DNA of 64,000 nucleotides from Daejeonella lutea (lineage in GTDB: Bacteria; Bacteroidota; Bacteroidia; Sphingobacteriales; Sphingobacteriaceae). This document shows, one piece after another, positions 45,368-53,632 of the stretch. How positions within the stretch are numbered: the first letter of the stretch is position 1; the number at the start of each line of letters is the position of its first letter. Where the stretch lies: contig NZ_FUYR01000002.1 of assembly GCF_900168015.1 (NCBI RefSeq), positions 372,001-436,000 on the forward strand, read 5' to 3'. Made by a program: the position numbers and the translations under genes. The notes below the pieces were generated by a model, which was given only the letters and a program-made list of their open reading frames with translations, ran no database searches and had not been told where the DNA came from.

Positions 45368-46191
45368 TATTGACCCGATAACTGGAAGAATATTGGCATC
45401 GTGTAAGCCACCCTTACCGGACGACCGTTTTGTATACCTGGCTTCCATGCTGGTGCAGCTTTCAGTACGCGAATTGCTTCTTCATCACAACCGCCACCAA
45501 TACCTCTTAAAACCTTAATATCTGTAAGATTACCGTTTTTTTCAACTACAAAGCTCATGATTACACGACCTGTGATGTTGTTTTCACGCGCCATCGGTGG
45601 ATATTTCAGATTCTTCTGAAGATACTTACCCCAACCAGCCATACCACCGGCAAATTCAGGAAGAACCTCAACGCTTGCGAAATCCTTGATACTATTATCC
45701 TCAACTACCTCTGCCTGTTTTGGAGCCTCACCAACTGGTTCGTCAATTACAATCTCTGCATCAGGATTACCTTCGATAGTCTTCTGACCCGGATCAGCTT
45801 CTTTCAGTTCTTCAACTGTAGGCGGCTCCTCATCCCTAACTTCCTCAGCTGGAACAACTACCGGCGGTGGAAATTTGATCTGGTCAATTTTTGGCTTAGG
45901 TGGTTCCGGAGGAGGAGGTGGCAACTCCTCTTTATTGATTGGAGGAGGTGGCTGCAATACCACTTCAGTAATTTTCTCTTTCTCTTCTTCCGGAAGTATT
46001 CCGGAAATGTAGCGAATGATCAAAGGCATCGAAACTAATATGATAAATATTATCGAACCTATAATCACTGCACGGCTTGTTGTCTTGGAGTTATCTCTCC
46101 TCAACTCATACGCACCATAGGATTTATTCCTACCTGCGAATACCACATCAAGCCATTGCGTGTTGAATAAATCTATTTTTGACCCTAACAT
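45367..46191 (-). CDS. tonB: Energy transducer TonB
   Basis: A 274-residue protein. One N-terminal membrane span (about 41-63), a Pro-rich periplasmic stretch (PPPPINKEELPPPPPEPPKP), and a C-terminal TonB domain (YPPMARENNITGRVIMSFVV; GGGCDEEAIRVLKAAPAWKPG). The domain contacts TonB-dependent outer-membrane receptors and couples them to the proton motive force from ExbB/ExbD. An N-terminal tail of about 40 residues ahead of the span is typical of Bacteroidota. Confidence 0.95.
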   Translation of the reverse strand: MLGSKIDLFNTQWLDVVFAGRNKSYGAYELRRDNSKTTSRAVIIGSIIFIILVSMPLIIRYISGILPEEEKEKITEVVLQPPPPINKEELPPPPPEPPKPKIDQIKFPPPVVVPAEEVRDEEPPTVEELKEADPGQKTIEGNPDAEIVIDEPVGEAPKQAEVVEDNSIKDFASVEVLPEFAGGMAGWGKYLQKNLKYPPMARENNITGRVIMSFVVEKNGNLTDIKVLRGIGGGCDEEAIRVLKAAPAWKPGIQNGRPVRVAYTMPIFFQLSGQ

Positions 46192-46226
46192 AATTTAATT
46201 CTTTAGAGGGTTATTAATTTGTGTTA

Positions 46227-46778
46227 TTATTTGTAAAGACCGTCACGCTTTAACAAACCGATATCTGGATCGGAAATATCAACGATTGCGTACTGAGTAA
46301 TATTTGACACCTTCATTTCATCGAGAATATCAACGAAATTACGGTAGTTTGATTGATCACTTGGTTTAATAAGAACGATTAATCCTTTTTTTGGATCTCC
46401 AGTTGCAGCAATAACCTTTTTTGAGTTCTCGATTAAAGCTTTACGGATTCCATTTCGGCCATAATTATCAACCTGAGGTGGAGTAAGTGGATTATCTACC
46501 AATCCCATGTACCACTCCAGGCGATTATTCGCGCCTAAAAGAATAGTCATTGTTCTGTTGTCAGCAACAGTTAATTGTTGCTCTTCTGTTTTATCCTTAT
46601 CCGGCTTGGCGACATCCATCGCTTGTGGTTTCGCCAATGTAGTGGTAAGCATAAAGAACGTAATCAGAAGGAAAGCAAGATCCACCATTGCTGTTAGATC
46701 CACACGTGTGGACTGCTTTTTACTTCTAACCTTCCCGCCTTTATTCTTACCCCCGCCGGAGGTATCTAATTCTGCCAT
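46227..46778 (-). CDS. exbD: ExbD/TolR family protein (second copy)
   Basis: A 183-residue protein with a basic N-terminus, one membrane span with the proton-path aspartate (VDLTAMVDLAFLLITFFML), and a periplasmic domain. It is the second ExbD of the operon and longer than E. coli ExbD. Two ExbD proteins in one operon may form a heteromeric pair in the channel. It lies 35 bp before tonB. Confidence 0.92.
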   Translation of the reverse strand: MAELDTSGGGKNKGGKVRSKKQSTRVDLTAMVDLAFLLITFFMLTTTLAKPQAMDVAKPDKDKTEEQQLTVADNRTMTILLGANNRLEWYMGLVDNPLTPPQVDNYGRNGIRKALIENSKKVIAATGDPKKGLIVLIKPSDQSNYRNFVDILDEMKVSNITQYAIVDISDPDIGLLKRDGLYK

Positions 46779-46808
46779 CGCGTTTTAATTAAATTAATTG
46801 TACGAATA

Positions 46809-47432
46809 CTATTTCTCAGTTGCCCTCAGTGAGGTAATCAAACTGAACTTATTAATATTTTGATCCTGAAGGATACTTGTTACTTTGTTTATCGCAGGAT
46901 ATTCTTCTCTTGAATCGCCCTTAATACTGACACGCATATCAACATTGTGAAGTTCCTTGGTTGCGTAACGAGCAGAAAGGATCCAGTTGTGGAGTTCTGA
47001 GGGATTCTGCCCTACAGAATCAGTTGGAATTCCTGGTTGCAACCCTTCCTTATTTCTCTCATCACCTTTTAAAGCAATAATTTGCTTAAGATTTCCAATT
47101 GGAACCCCAAAACTCTCAATAAGTGAAAATCTTAATTTCTCATCTTCAGTGAAAGTCATGTTATACTTTTCTCCCATTTTTTCCAGAGTACGTATCCTTA
47201 TTGGTTGACCCGGAATTCCAAAGAATACTTTTTTCTGACCTACTGTTAACGTAGCAATATCGACATCCGGCAATTTGAACTTAACCGTTGAAGCCGGGGT
47301 ATCTACAGGAAGTGGTTCTGGCTGACGAGCAGTTGCTGTAAGGATAAAGAACGTAAGCAACAAAAACGCCACATCGCACATCGCTGTCATATCGATAGCA
47401 GTACTTTTTCTGGCAACTTTAGCTCTAGGCAT
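46809..47432 (-). CDS. exbD: ExbD/TolR family protein (first copy)
   Basis: A 207-residue protein, with the transmembrane segment AIDMTAMCDVAFLLLTFFIL including the critical Asp, then a periplasmic domain of about 160 residues that differs from the second copy. It lies 30 bp from the second exbD and 93 bp after exbB, with a stem-loop in between. Confidence 0.92.
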   Translation of the reverse strand: MPRAKVARKSTAIDMTAMCDVAFLLLTFFILTATARQPEPLPVDTPASTVKFKLPDVDIATLTVGQKKVFFGIPGQPIRIRTLEKMGEKYNMTFTEDEKLRFSLIESFGVPIGNLKQIIALKGDERNKEGLQPGIPTDSVGQNPSELHNWILSARYATKELHNVDMRVSIKGDSREEYPAINKVTSILQDQNINKFSLITSLRATEK

Positions 47433-47475
47433 AGTTTATATTATAATTGTAAAAGATCCTGTTAGTATATAGATG

Positions 47476-47518
47476 AAAAGATTCCGGGTTTTCCATAAAA
47501 CCCGGAATCTTTTTTTTC
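47476..47518. terminator. Stem-loop between exbB and exbD
   Basis: A 17-bp perfect stem AAAAGATTCCGGGTTTT/AAAACCCGGAATCTTTT with a 4-base loop. The T-run is longer on the plus strand than on the minus strand, so on the operon strand it may be only a partial terminator, giving more ExbB than ExbD. Confidence 0.75.
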
Positions 47519-47525
47519 AAATATA

Positions 47526-48353
47526 TTATTTATGAGTACTGGCGTACGTTTGAACGATTGAGAAACCTGCTTCATCGATTGCGTAAGTTAACTTATCGAT
47601 CTTTGATGTAAACAAGTTGTACATAACGATAGCTAACGCTGATGTAGCGATACCTGTTGCTGTATTGATAAGAGCTTCAGAAATACCATTCGCAAGAGCT
47701 GCCTGATCTGGAGAACCTGCACTTGATAATGCAGCGAAGGCCTTGATCATACCAGTTACTGTTCCTAATAGACCCATCAAGGTACCGATAGAAACTAAAG
47801 TTGCGATAACTGTTAGATTTTGCTCCAGCATTGGCATCTCTAAAGCTGTTGCTTCTTCAATATCTTTTTGGATGGCAAGACATTTTTGCTCAGTATCCAT
47901 TTTAGTTTCAGTTTCCATTTCTTTGTACTTTTTCAAGCCGGATTTGATCACGTTAGCTACAGATCCTTCTTGTTTATCGCACTCAGCGATAGCTGAATCG
48001 ATATTTCCTGCACCAATGAATCCCTGGATTTTTTTAACAAAAGCGTCTATATTACCTTTCCCGGTTGCTTTATTAATTACGATGAAACGCTCGATAGAAA
48101 ATACGACTACCATTAATAATAAGCCGATCAGTACTGGTACGATATATCCTCCTTTGTACACCATTCCGAAATAATTACCTGGTAGTGGGTGGCCATTTTC
48201 TGGGTCGCCGCCTTCAAAGTTAGCCGCATCGCCCATTACAAATTTCCATAAAAGTATTCCTACAAGAATACAAAGTACAATAGATAGACTTGCAAAAATG
48301 CTTGAACCAGAGCTCTCTTTCTTCGCTGTTGTTGGTTTTGGTGCGTTCGCCAT
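47526..48353 (-). CDS. exbB: MotA/TolQ/ExbB proton channel protein
   Basis: A 275-residue protein with an N-terminal span (20-40), a periplasmic loop, and the conserved channel spans (VPVLIGLLLMVVVFSIERFI; TLVSIGTLMGLLGTVTGMIKAF; ISEALINTATGIATSALAIVMYNLF). It powers TonB. The NTATG-type channel motif is intact. It is the first gene of the operon, with an exact -7 element 125 bp upstream. Confidence 0.94.
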   Translation of the reverse strand: MANAPKPTTAKKESSGSSIFASLSIVLCILVGILLWKFVMGDAANFEGGDPENGHPLPGNYFGMVYKGGYIVPVLIGLLLMVVVFSIERFIVINKATGKGNIDAFVKKIQGFIGAGNIDSAIAECDKQEGSVANVIKSGLKKYKEMETETKMDTEQKCLAIQKDIEEATALEMPMLEQNLTVIATLVSIGTLMGLLGTVTGMIKAFAALSSAGSPDQAALANGISEALINTATGIATSALAIVMYNLFTSKIDKLTYAIDEAGFSIVQTYASTHK

Positions 48354-48477
48354 TTTTTTAGAATTTTAGATTTTAGTTGTTGATTAAATGTATGAGTTAA
48401 TTGATTTTGTGTTGGGTATTAGTTTTAAATGCTTTGAAATAAAATATCAATATTATGTTCGCCGATATAACGGATAA

Positions 48478-48485
48478 CAAAAATA
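48478..48485 (-). promoter_or_regulatory. -7 element TATTTTTG of the exbB operon
   Basis: Exact TAnnTTTG on the minus strand, about 125 bases before the exbB ATG, implying a long leader. Confidence 0.5.
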
Positions 48486-48592
48486 TAATTTTCGACTTAA
48501 TAAAAAATTATTTGTGAATTTATTAATCCTATTAATTCGTTCCTGTTAAATCCATCCCTAGAATTAAGCAAGAATATGCTGTTCTAAAAGAA

Positions 48593-48612
48593 GATAGGCC
48601 TTAAGGCCTATC
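48593..48612. terminator. 20-bp palindrome, probable terminator of the yciH operon
   Basis: GATAGGCCTTAAGGCCTATC is perfectly self-complementary and followed on the minus strand by a T-rich TTCTTTT. It lies about 220 bp after yciH, so it is a late terminator or a protein-binding palindrome. Confidence 0.5.
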
Positions 48613-48833
48613 GTTTTACAATGAAAACTATTTTTTATTGTAAATGCAAATTTACCTTTTGATTTTAGCGAATATACAAAGATTGAGTTGTCATCTTCAT
48701 ATTTAAGTAGTTGATTTTTAGATATTTTCTTGTAATGTTTAAAATTTGATACATTCAAAACATTCGTTTTAAAGCGTTTTTAATGGATCATATCACGTAT
48801 TGAGCATAAAACAAATAATATTTTGAATCAATA

Positions 48834-49178
48834 CTAGCCTCCGGCCTTTTTTACTTTATAACCCTCTGATTGTAGCAGTAGCAAAACTTTGTCTCTAAAA
48901 TCGCCCTGGATTATTATTTCGCCATCTTTTGCTGAACCCCCTACACCACACTTTTGCTTGAGTTTCTTACCGAGAGAGGCAAGGTCATCCGCTGTGCCCC
49001 TAAATCCAGTAATGAGAGTGACGGCTTTCCCTCCTCTTTGTTTCCTGTCAAGCTGAATACGAAGATCCTGCTCTCGCGGAGTGGGAGTGTTCTGCAGCTC
49101 TGCAAACTCTTCCTGATATTCAAAATCGGGATCTGTGGAATAGACCACCCCGGATAATCCTTTGTTTTTCTTTGACAT
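48834..49178 (-). CDS. yciH: SUI1/eIF1-like translation factor YciH
   Basis: A 114-residue protein of the SUI1 family. The central [16 protein letters not shown] and [20 protein letters not shown] are the eIF1 signatures. E. coli YciH can discriminate start codons and inhibit translation under stress. It is cotranscribed with the lipid kinase gene 4 bp upstream. Confidence 0.93.
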   Translation of the reverse strand: MSKKNKGLSGVVYSTDPDFEYQEEFAELQNTPTPREQDLRIQLDRKQRGGKAVTLITGFRGTADDLASLGKKLKQKCGVGGSAKDGEIIIQGDFRDKVLLLLQSEGYKVKKAGG

Positions 49179-49182
49179 GTAT

Positions 49183-50067
49183 CTAAACTAATACTGTTAA
49201 TGATAGGGGTTTTATGTTAATTTTTAGTTCAGCGGGCATATCACAGGGCTCACCGTCGAGATGAACAGCCCCACCGCCATCTCTGATAATGTTAATTTCT
49301 TTCCCTCTTATGATCTCAATGTATTTAGACCGGTGTGCACTACGGCTGAACATCCGGTAGCCTAATACAGGAAACTGATATAATGGAAAAGGCTTTGTGA
49401 TAACAACGTCAAGTAACCCGTCTTTCAGTGATGCAAATGGTGATATGTGGGCATTATTTCCAAACTGAGAAGAATTAGCAATACTAATCATAAAGGCGTC
49501 CCTGGTAATCCGCTTCCCGTCGATCTCAATTATATAATGCTGACATTTATAGTTTGAAACCTCATTAACGGCTGTTTTCACATATCCTTTAAATCCACGG
49601 GTGACATTTTTGGCAAAAATAGCACTGATATGAGCGTCAAACCCGATACCCGCCATATTGAAAAAACTTCTCTCATTGAATACTGCCGAATCAATATTAT
49701 TACAATTCAATTTATTGAGCCTTAAAATGGCATTCCTCTCATTTAAAGGAATTCCCAGGGAGCGAGCTAATCCGTTGCCCGATCCGCAGGGTATAATCCC
49801 CATGATTTTTTCAGAATCCTGAAGTCCAGACGCGACTTCATTGATTGTTCCATCGCCACCCACAGCTACCACAACATCTGTGAGGTCATTCACCATTCCA
49901 CGAGCCATTTCATTTGCATGCCCCGGTCCGTCTGTAAATACAAAAGTTGGGCTGAAAATGTTAGAATTCAAAAATTTAGCAGCCAAATCCGGAAAATTTA
50001 ATTTGGTTTTACCACCTGAAATTGGGTTAATAAGAAATGTTATATTCTTTTTCAATGAAAGTCTCAA
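49183..50067 (-). CDS. Diacylglycerol kinase-family lipid kinase (YegS/BmrU-like)
   Basis: A soluble lipid kinase of about 294 residues. The nucleotide motif [18 protein letters not shown] is clear, followed by [18 protein letters not shown] and the C-terminal beta domain with [10 protein letters not shown]. The start is uncertain: TTG 50067 is the longest; TTG 50055 gives [16 protein letters not shown], which looks more family-like. A -7 element lies at 50075-50082. The lipid substrate is unknown. Confidence 0.88.
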   Translation of the reverse strand: MRLSLKKNITFLINPISGGKTKLNFPDLAAKFLNSNIFSPTFVFTDGPGHANEMARGMVNDLTDVVVAVGGDGTINEVASGLQDSEKIMGIIPCGSGNGLARSLGIPLNERNAILRLNKLNCNNIDSAVFNERSFFNMAGIGFDAHISAIFAKNVTRGFKGYVKTAVNEVSNYKCQHYIIEIDGKRITRDAFMISIANSSQFGNNAHISPFASLKDGLLDVVITKPFPLYQFPVLGYRMFSRSAHRSKYIEIIRGKEINIIRDGGGAVHLDGEPCDMPAELKINIKPLSLTVLV

Positions 50068-50074
50068 TAAAAGC

Positions 50075-50082
50075 CAAAAATA
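50075..50082 (-). promoter_or_regulatory. -7 element TATTTTTG of the lipid kinase gene
   Basis: Exact TAnnTTTG on the minus strand, 7 bases from TTG 50067. It supports a start near 50055-50067. Confidence 0.5.
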
Positions 50083-50115
50083 CCTTTTAATTTTTTTAGA
50101 ACTTAAAATTTATCC

Positions 50116-50123
50116 TACTTTTG
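50116..50123 (+). promoter_or_regulatory. -7 element TACTTTTG of metK
   Basis: Exact TAnnTTTG. Its predicted transcription start near 50130 falls just ahead of the SAM-II-like element. Confidence 0.65.
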
Positions 50124-50135
50124 CAGTGCAAAAAA

Positions 50136-50186
50136 GTGGATCGATTTGCGTTGATTGCAACCACGTAAAAAAAAGTGCTAAAACAT
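50136..50186 (+). promoter_or_regulatory. SAM-II-like riboswitch upstream of metK
   Basis: The segment has the SAM-II aptamer layout: P1 strand GTGG (50136-50139), loop with GATTTG, TTGCAA directly before the closing strand CCAC (50161-50164), an A-rich linker, and a pseudoknot strand GCTAAA (50177-50182). Pairing of GATTTG-side U residues with GCTAAA is only partial by eye. It sits between a promoter and metK, the enzyme that makes SAM, as feedback control would require. Confidence 0.78.
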
Positions 50187-50264
50187 ACTCTGATTTTTAC
50201 CTTCTCTGCGATCAATTCGTCTTTCTTCGGGATCAAATATTAACGAATTTTAACAAAAAATTTT

Positions 50265-51521
50265 ATGCCTTATTTATTCACCTCAGAATCTGTTTCAGAA
50301 GGACATCCGGACAAGGTTGCAGACCAGATATCTGATGCTTTAATTGATAACTTTCTCGCTTGGGATCCAGATTCAAAGGTAGCTTGTGAGACCCTTGTTA
50401 CGACAGGTCTTGTCGTTCTGGCCGGTGAGGTAAAATCACAAACCTATCTGGATGTACAAAAAATTGCGCGGGAAGTAGTTCGCAAAATCGGATATACAAA
50501 ATCAGAGTATATGTTCGAAGCTGACTCTTGTGGGGTTATTTCTGCGATACATGAGCAATCTGCTGATATCAACCAGGGAGTTGACAGAGTAAAAAAACAA
50601 GACCAGGGTGCTGGAGACCAAGGAATGATGTTCGGTTACGCAACAAGCGAAACAGAGAATTATATGCCTCTTGCTCTTGACTTAGCTCACAAGATCTTAA
50701 CGGAACTTGCTGCGCTTCGTCGTGAAAATAGTTCTATAAAATATCTTCGCCCTGACGCGAAATCACAGGTTACTATCGAGTACAGCGACGATCACAGACC
50801 AATCCGTATCGATGCAATAGTTGTTTCGACCCAACACGATGATTTCGATTCAGAATCTGCAATGCAGAAGAAAATCCAGGATGATATTATTGCAATATTA
50901 ATTCCGCGTGTTAAAGCACAATTAAAGCCAGAACTTCAATCACTATTTACTGATGCCATCAAATATCATATAAACCCAACCGGTAAGTTTGTAATTGGTG
51001 GACCCCACGGTGATACCGGATTAACTGGTCGCAAGATCATTGTAGATACCTATGGTGGCAAAGGAGCTCATGGAGGTGGTGCATTTTCTGGAAAAGATCC
51101 TTCGAAAGTGGATCGTTCAGCTGCATATGCAACGCGCCATATTGCTAAAAACCTTGTTGCAGCAGGCGTTTGTGACGAAATACTTGTACAAGTTTCTTAT
51201 GCTATCGGGGTTAAAGACCCAATGGGCATTTTCGTAGATACTTACGGCACAGCTAAAGTAGATTTTAACGATGGGGAGATTGCGCAAAAGATTTCTGCCA
51301 TATTCGACATGACTCCATATGGAATTGAAACCCGTTTAAAATTAAGAAACCCGATATATTCTGAAACAGCTGCTTATGGCCACATGGGTCGTAAAAATGA
51401 AACAGTATCAAAAAGCTTTACCGGATCAAACGGCGAGAAAAAAACTGTTGAGGTAGAACTATTTACCTGGGAAAAGCTGGATTTTGTAGATAAAGTAAAA
51501 GAAGCTTTCAAAATCAGCTAA
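50265..51521 (+). CDS. metK: S-adenosylmethionine synthetase
   Basis: A 418-residue enzyme making SAM from methionine and ATP. The ATP/metal motifs [27 protein letters not shown] and [16 protein letters not shown] are intact, and the ending is family-like. It begins about 80 nt after the SAM-II-like aptamer, so SAM may repress it. A terminator follows. Single-gene unit. Confidence 0.98.
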   Translation: MPYLFTSESVSEGHPDKVADQISDALIDNFLAWDPDSKVACETLVTTGLVVLAGEVKSQTYLDVQKIAREVVRKIGYTKSEYMFEADSCGVISAIHEQSADINQGVDRVKKQDQGAGDQGMMFGYATSETENYMPLALDLAHKILTELAALRRENSSIKYLRPDAKSQVTIEYSDDHRPIRIDAIVVSTQHDDFDSESAMQKKIQDDIIAILIPRVKAQLKPELQSLFTDAIKYHINPTGKFVIGGPHGDTGLTGRKIIVDTYGGKGAHGGGAFSGKDPSKVDRSAAYATRHIAKNLVAAGVCDEILVQVSYAIGVKDPMGIFVDTYGTAKVDFNDGEIAQKISAIFDMTPYGIETRLKLRNPIYSETAAYGHMGRKNETVSKSFTGSNGEKKTVEVELFTWEKLDFVDKVKEAFKIS

Positions 51522-51540
51522 GTAATACAAAAAGCAAGGA

Positions 51541-51573
51541 AGCCCTCTTTCAAAATCGAAGGAGGGCTTTTTT
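51541..51573 (+). terminator. Terminator of metK
   Basis: Stem AGCCCTC/GAGGGCT with a 14-base loop that can extend the stem, then six T residues. It lies 20 bp after the metK stop. Confidence 0.88.
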
Positions 51574-51588
51574 ATTTAATATTGTGCG

Positions 51589-52140
51589 ATGAACGAAATG
51601 ATTAATCCCTGGAAAACCCTTTCCGAGAAAAGCATCTACGACAATCCATGGATCAGTCTTACAGAATATCAGGTAATAAATCCTGGGGGTGGTAAGGGCA
51701 TTTATGGAAAGGTCCATTTTAAGAATCTCGCTATTGGAATAATAGTTTTGGATGAACAGAATAATACATGGCTCGTGGGCCAGTATCGATATGCGCCCGA
51801 TCATTTTACGTGGGAAATACCAGAAGGCGGGGGATCCCTTCATGTAGATCCACTAATTTCAGCTAAACGGGAATTACTGGAGGAGACCGGCATTACTGCT
51901 GCAAATTGGACTGAAATTCAACGTATGCATCTGTCTAATTCAGTAAGTGATGAATTGGCAATTATCTATCTGGCAAGAGATCTCAGTTTCGGTGAGGCCA
52001 ACCCTGAAGAATCCGAGCAATTAACATTACGAAAGCTGCCATTTACGGAAGCCTTTAACCTGGTCATCAATGGCGAAATAACTGATTCTTTGAGTGTTGC
52101 CGCATTTCTCAAGGTGAAGGTATTAAATATTGTTCCATAA
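51589..52140 (+). CDS. Nudix hydrolase
   Basis: A 183-residue pyrophosphohydrolase, probably on ADP-ribose or nucleotide sugars. The Nudix box reads GGGSLHVDPLISAKRELLEETGI in the region 80-102: RELLEE and the following G-hydrophobic pair are right, but the glutamate expected at box position 7 is Val, with an Asp next to it. The loss of that residue, or a shifted one, is a feature of some subgroups. It opens a short plus-strand unit, 26 bp ahead of plsC. Confidence 0.85.
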   Translation: MNEMINPWKTLSEKSIYDNPWISLTEYQVINPGGGKGIYGKVHFKNLAIGIIVLDEQNNTWLVGQYRYAPDHFTWEIPEGGGSLHVDPLISAKRELLEETGITAANWTEIQRMHLSNSVSDELAIIYLARDLSFGEANPEESEQLTLRKLPFTEAFNLVINGEITDSLSVAAFLKVKVLNIVP

Positions 52141-52152
52141 AAAATAAGGGTA

Positions 52153-52160
52153 TATTTTTG
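52153..52160 (+). promoter_or_regulatory. -7 element TATTTTTG of plsC
   Basis: Exact TAnnTTTG ending 5 bases before ATG 52166. It implies a near-leaderless plsC mRNA in addition to any readthrough from the Nudix gene. Confidence 0.5.
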
Positions 52161-52165
52161 CAGTT

Positions 52166-52909
52166 ATGAACAAGCTCCTCGGCTACCTGTTTACTCCGAT
52201 ACATTATTTATTTTTCGGATTGGTACTTTGTATTTTCCACCCAATACAATGGATCTCGCTAAAGGCGGGCGGATTGGAAGCCCACAAAAAGTCTGTAGAT
52301 ATCATGAATTTGTTCCTGCTTGGAACATATTATATTCTGGGCAGCAGCATCAAATTTACTAACAGGTTTGATCTACCGGGCAACCGTCCGATCATATTTA
52401 CTGCAAATCACCAGAGCATGTACGATATACCACCACTTATCTGGTTCCTCCGTAAACATCACGCTAAATTTATTTCGAAAATCGAGCTAACAAAAGGTAT
52501 TCCCAGCATATCGTTTAACCTTAAATATGGCGGTGGTGCAAATATTGACCGCAAAGATAGTAAGCAGGCAATTGCCGAGATCCTGAAATTAGGAGAACGG
52601 ATGAAGCAAAACAACTGGTCGGCGGTTATCTTCCCTGAGGGTACACGCTCACGTGATGGCAGGATAAAACAGTTCGCGGTAGGGGGTGTGGCTACTCTTT
52701 TAAAACGCTGTCCAAATGCCTTAATTGTCCCGGTTGCTATAACGGGATCATGGAAATTTGTCCGTTATGGAACCTTTCCTCTAAGCTTTGGTGAAAAGAT
52801 GACCTGGAGTGTACTTGAGCCCATAGAATACACAGGAGGTCCGCTTGAAGAATTAATGTTAAAAGTGGAAAAACAGATCCGGGATGAAGTTGAACAAACT
52901 TTGATCTGA
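52166..52909 (+). CDS. plsC: 1-acyl-sn-glycerol-3-phosphate acyltransferase
   Basis: A 247-residue membrane acyltransferase that adds the second acyl chain to make phosphatidic acid. The NHQSMYD box (H-x4-D), the FPEGTRSRDG box and the later PVAITG segment are all present. The N-terminal hydrophobic region (about 7-30) anchors it. Full length. Confidence 0.92.
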   Translation: MNKLLGYLFTPIHYLFFGLVLCIFHPIQWISLKAGGLEAHKKSVDIMNLFLLGTYYILGSSIKFTNRFDLPGNRPIIFTANHQSMYDIPPLIWFLRKHHAKFISKIELTKGIPSISFNLKYGGGANIDRKDSKQAIAEILKLGERMKQNNWSAVIFPEGTRSRDGRIKQFAVGGVATLLKRCPNALIVPVAITGSWKFVRYGTFPLSFGEKMTWSVLEPIEYTGGPLEELMLKVEKQIRDEVEQTLI

Positions 52910-52911
52910 TA

Positions 52912-53631
52912 TTATCCAATATTTTTATCCTCAATCTGTTTGAAGAAATACTCCCGATAAGTGTCACCGATTGGGATTATTTTATCGCCTATCTGGATTC
53001 GACTACGTTCTATACTTTCAATTTTTCCAACGGCAATAATGTATGATTTGTGGACGCGAATGAATGACTTTCCTGGCAAAGATTCCTCCATCTTTTTCAT
53101 GTTTTGAAGGGTAATTATCCGTTCAGTCTTTGTGAATATTGAAATGTAATCCTTTAGTCCTTCGATATATAAAATGTCATCCAGGTATATCTTCTGAATT
53201 TTGTGCTCAGTTTTCACAAAGATAAAATCGTGACTGGTTGATGCCGGGGCTTGCTCTGGGGGAGCAACATTACTATTGCCATTATTTTGAAGCACCTTTT
53301 GAGCGGCCTTATAAAATCTGTCAAAAGCAATGGGTTTTAGCAGATAATCTACCACATCAAGCTCATATCCATCTAGGGCATATTGAGAATATGCCGTAGT
53401 AAGAATGACATCACATTTCCCGTTGATAATCTTCAAGAACTGAATTCCTGTTAATTCAGGCATTTGCACATCCAAAAAGACAAGATCGATGGCATCGCTC
53501 TGAACAAGAGATAATCCTTCAATAGCGCTAGTTGTAGTTTTAACAAGCGTTAAAAAAGGCACTTTACTAATATAGTCTTCGAGAATATCAAGCGCAAGCG
53601 GCTCATCGTCTACAACAAGGCAGCGTATCAT
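52912..53631 (-). CDS. LytTR-family response regulator
   Basis: A 239-residue regulator. The N-terminal receiver (CLVVDDEPLALDILEDYI; phospho-acceptor in VFLDVQMPELTG; LLKPIAFDRF) is followed by a C-terminal LytTR DNA-binding domain (YLDDILYIEGLKDYISIF; GKSFIRVHKSYIIAVGKI). It pairs with the sensor kinase gene 1 bp upstream. Targets are unknown; the divergent peptide/ABC genes are the obvious candidates. Confidence 0.95.
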   Translation of the reverse strand: MIRCLVVDDEPLALDILEDYISKVPFLTLVKTTTSAIEGLSLVQSDAIDLVFLDVQMPELTGIQFLKIINGKCDVILTTAYSQYALDGYELDVVDYLLKPIAFDRFYKAAQKVLQNNGNSNVAPPEQAPASTSHDFIFVKTEHKIQKIYLDDILYIEGLKDYISIFTKTERIITLQNMKKMEESLPGKSFIRVHKSYIIAVGKIESIERSRIQIGDKIIPIGDTYREYFFKQIEDKNIG

Positions 53632-53632
53632 T

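Larger units (their letters stand above)
48354..48833. other. Gene-free AT-rich gap upstream of exbB
   Basis: 480 bp with no convincing gene. It holds the exbB -7 element (48478-48485) and the perfect palindrome GATAGGCCTTAAGGCCTATC at 48593-48612. The 64-residue frame at 48564-48758 overlaps the palindrome, has no family look and is not called. Confidence 0.6.

Noticed and set aside
48564-48758. 64-residue minus-strand frame upstream of exbB
   Set aside because: It overlaps a perfect palindrome, has no family look and no start signal in AT-rich DNA.
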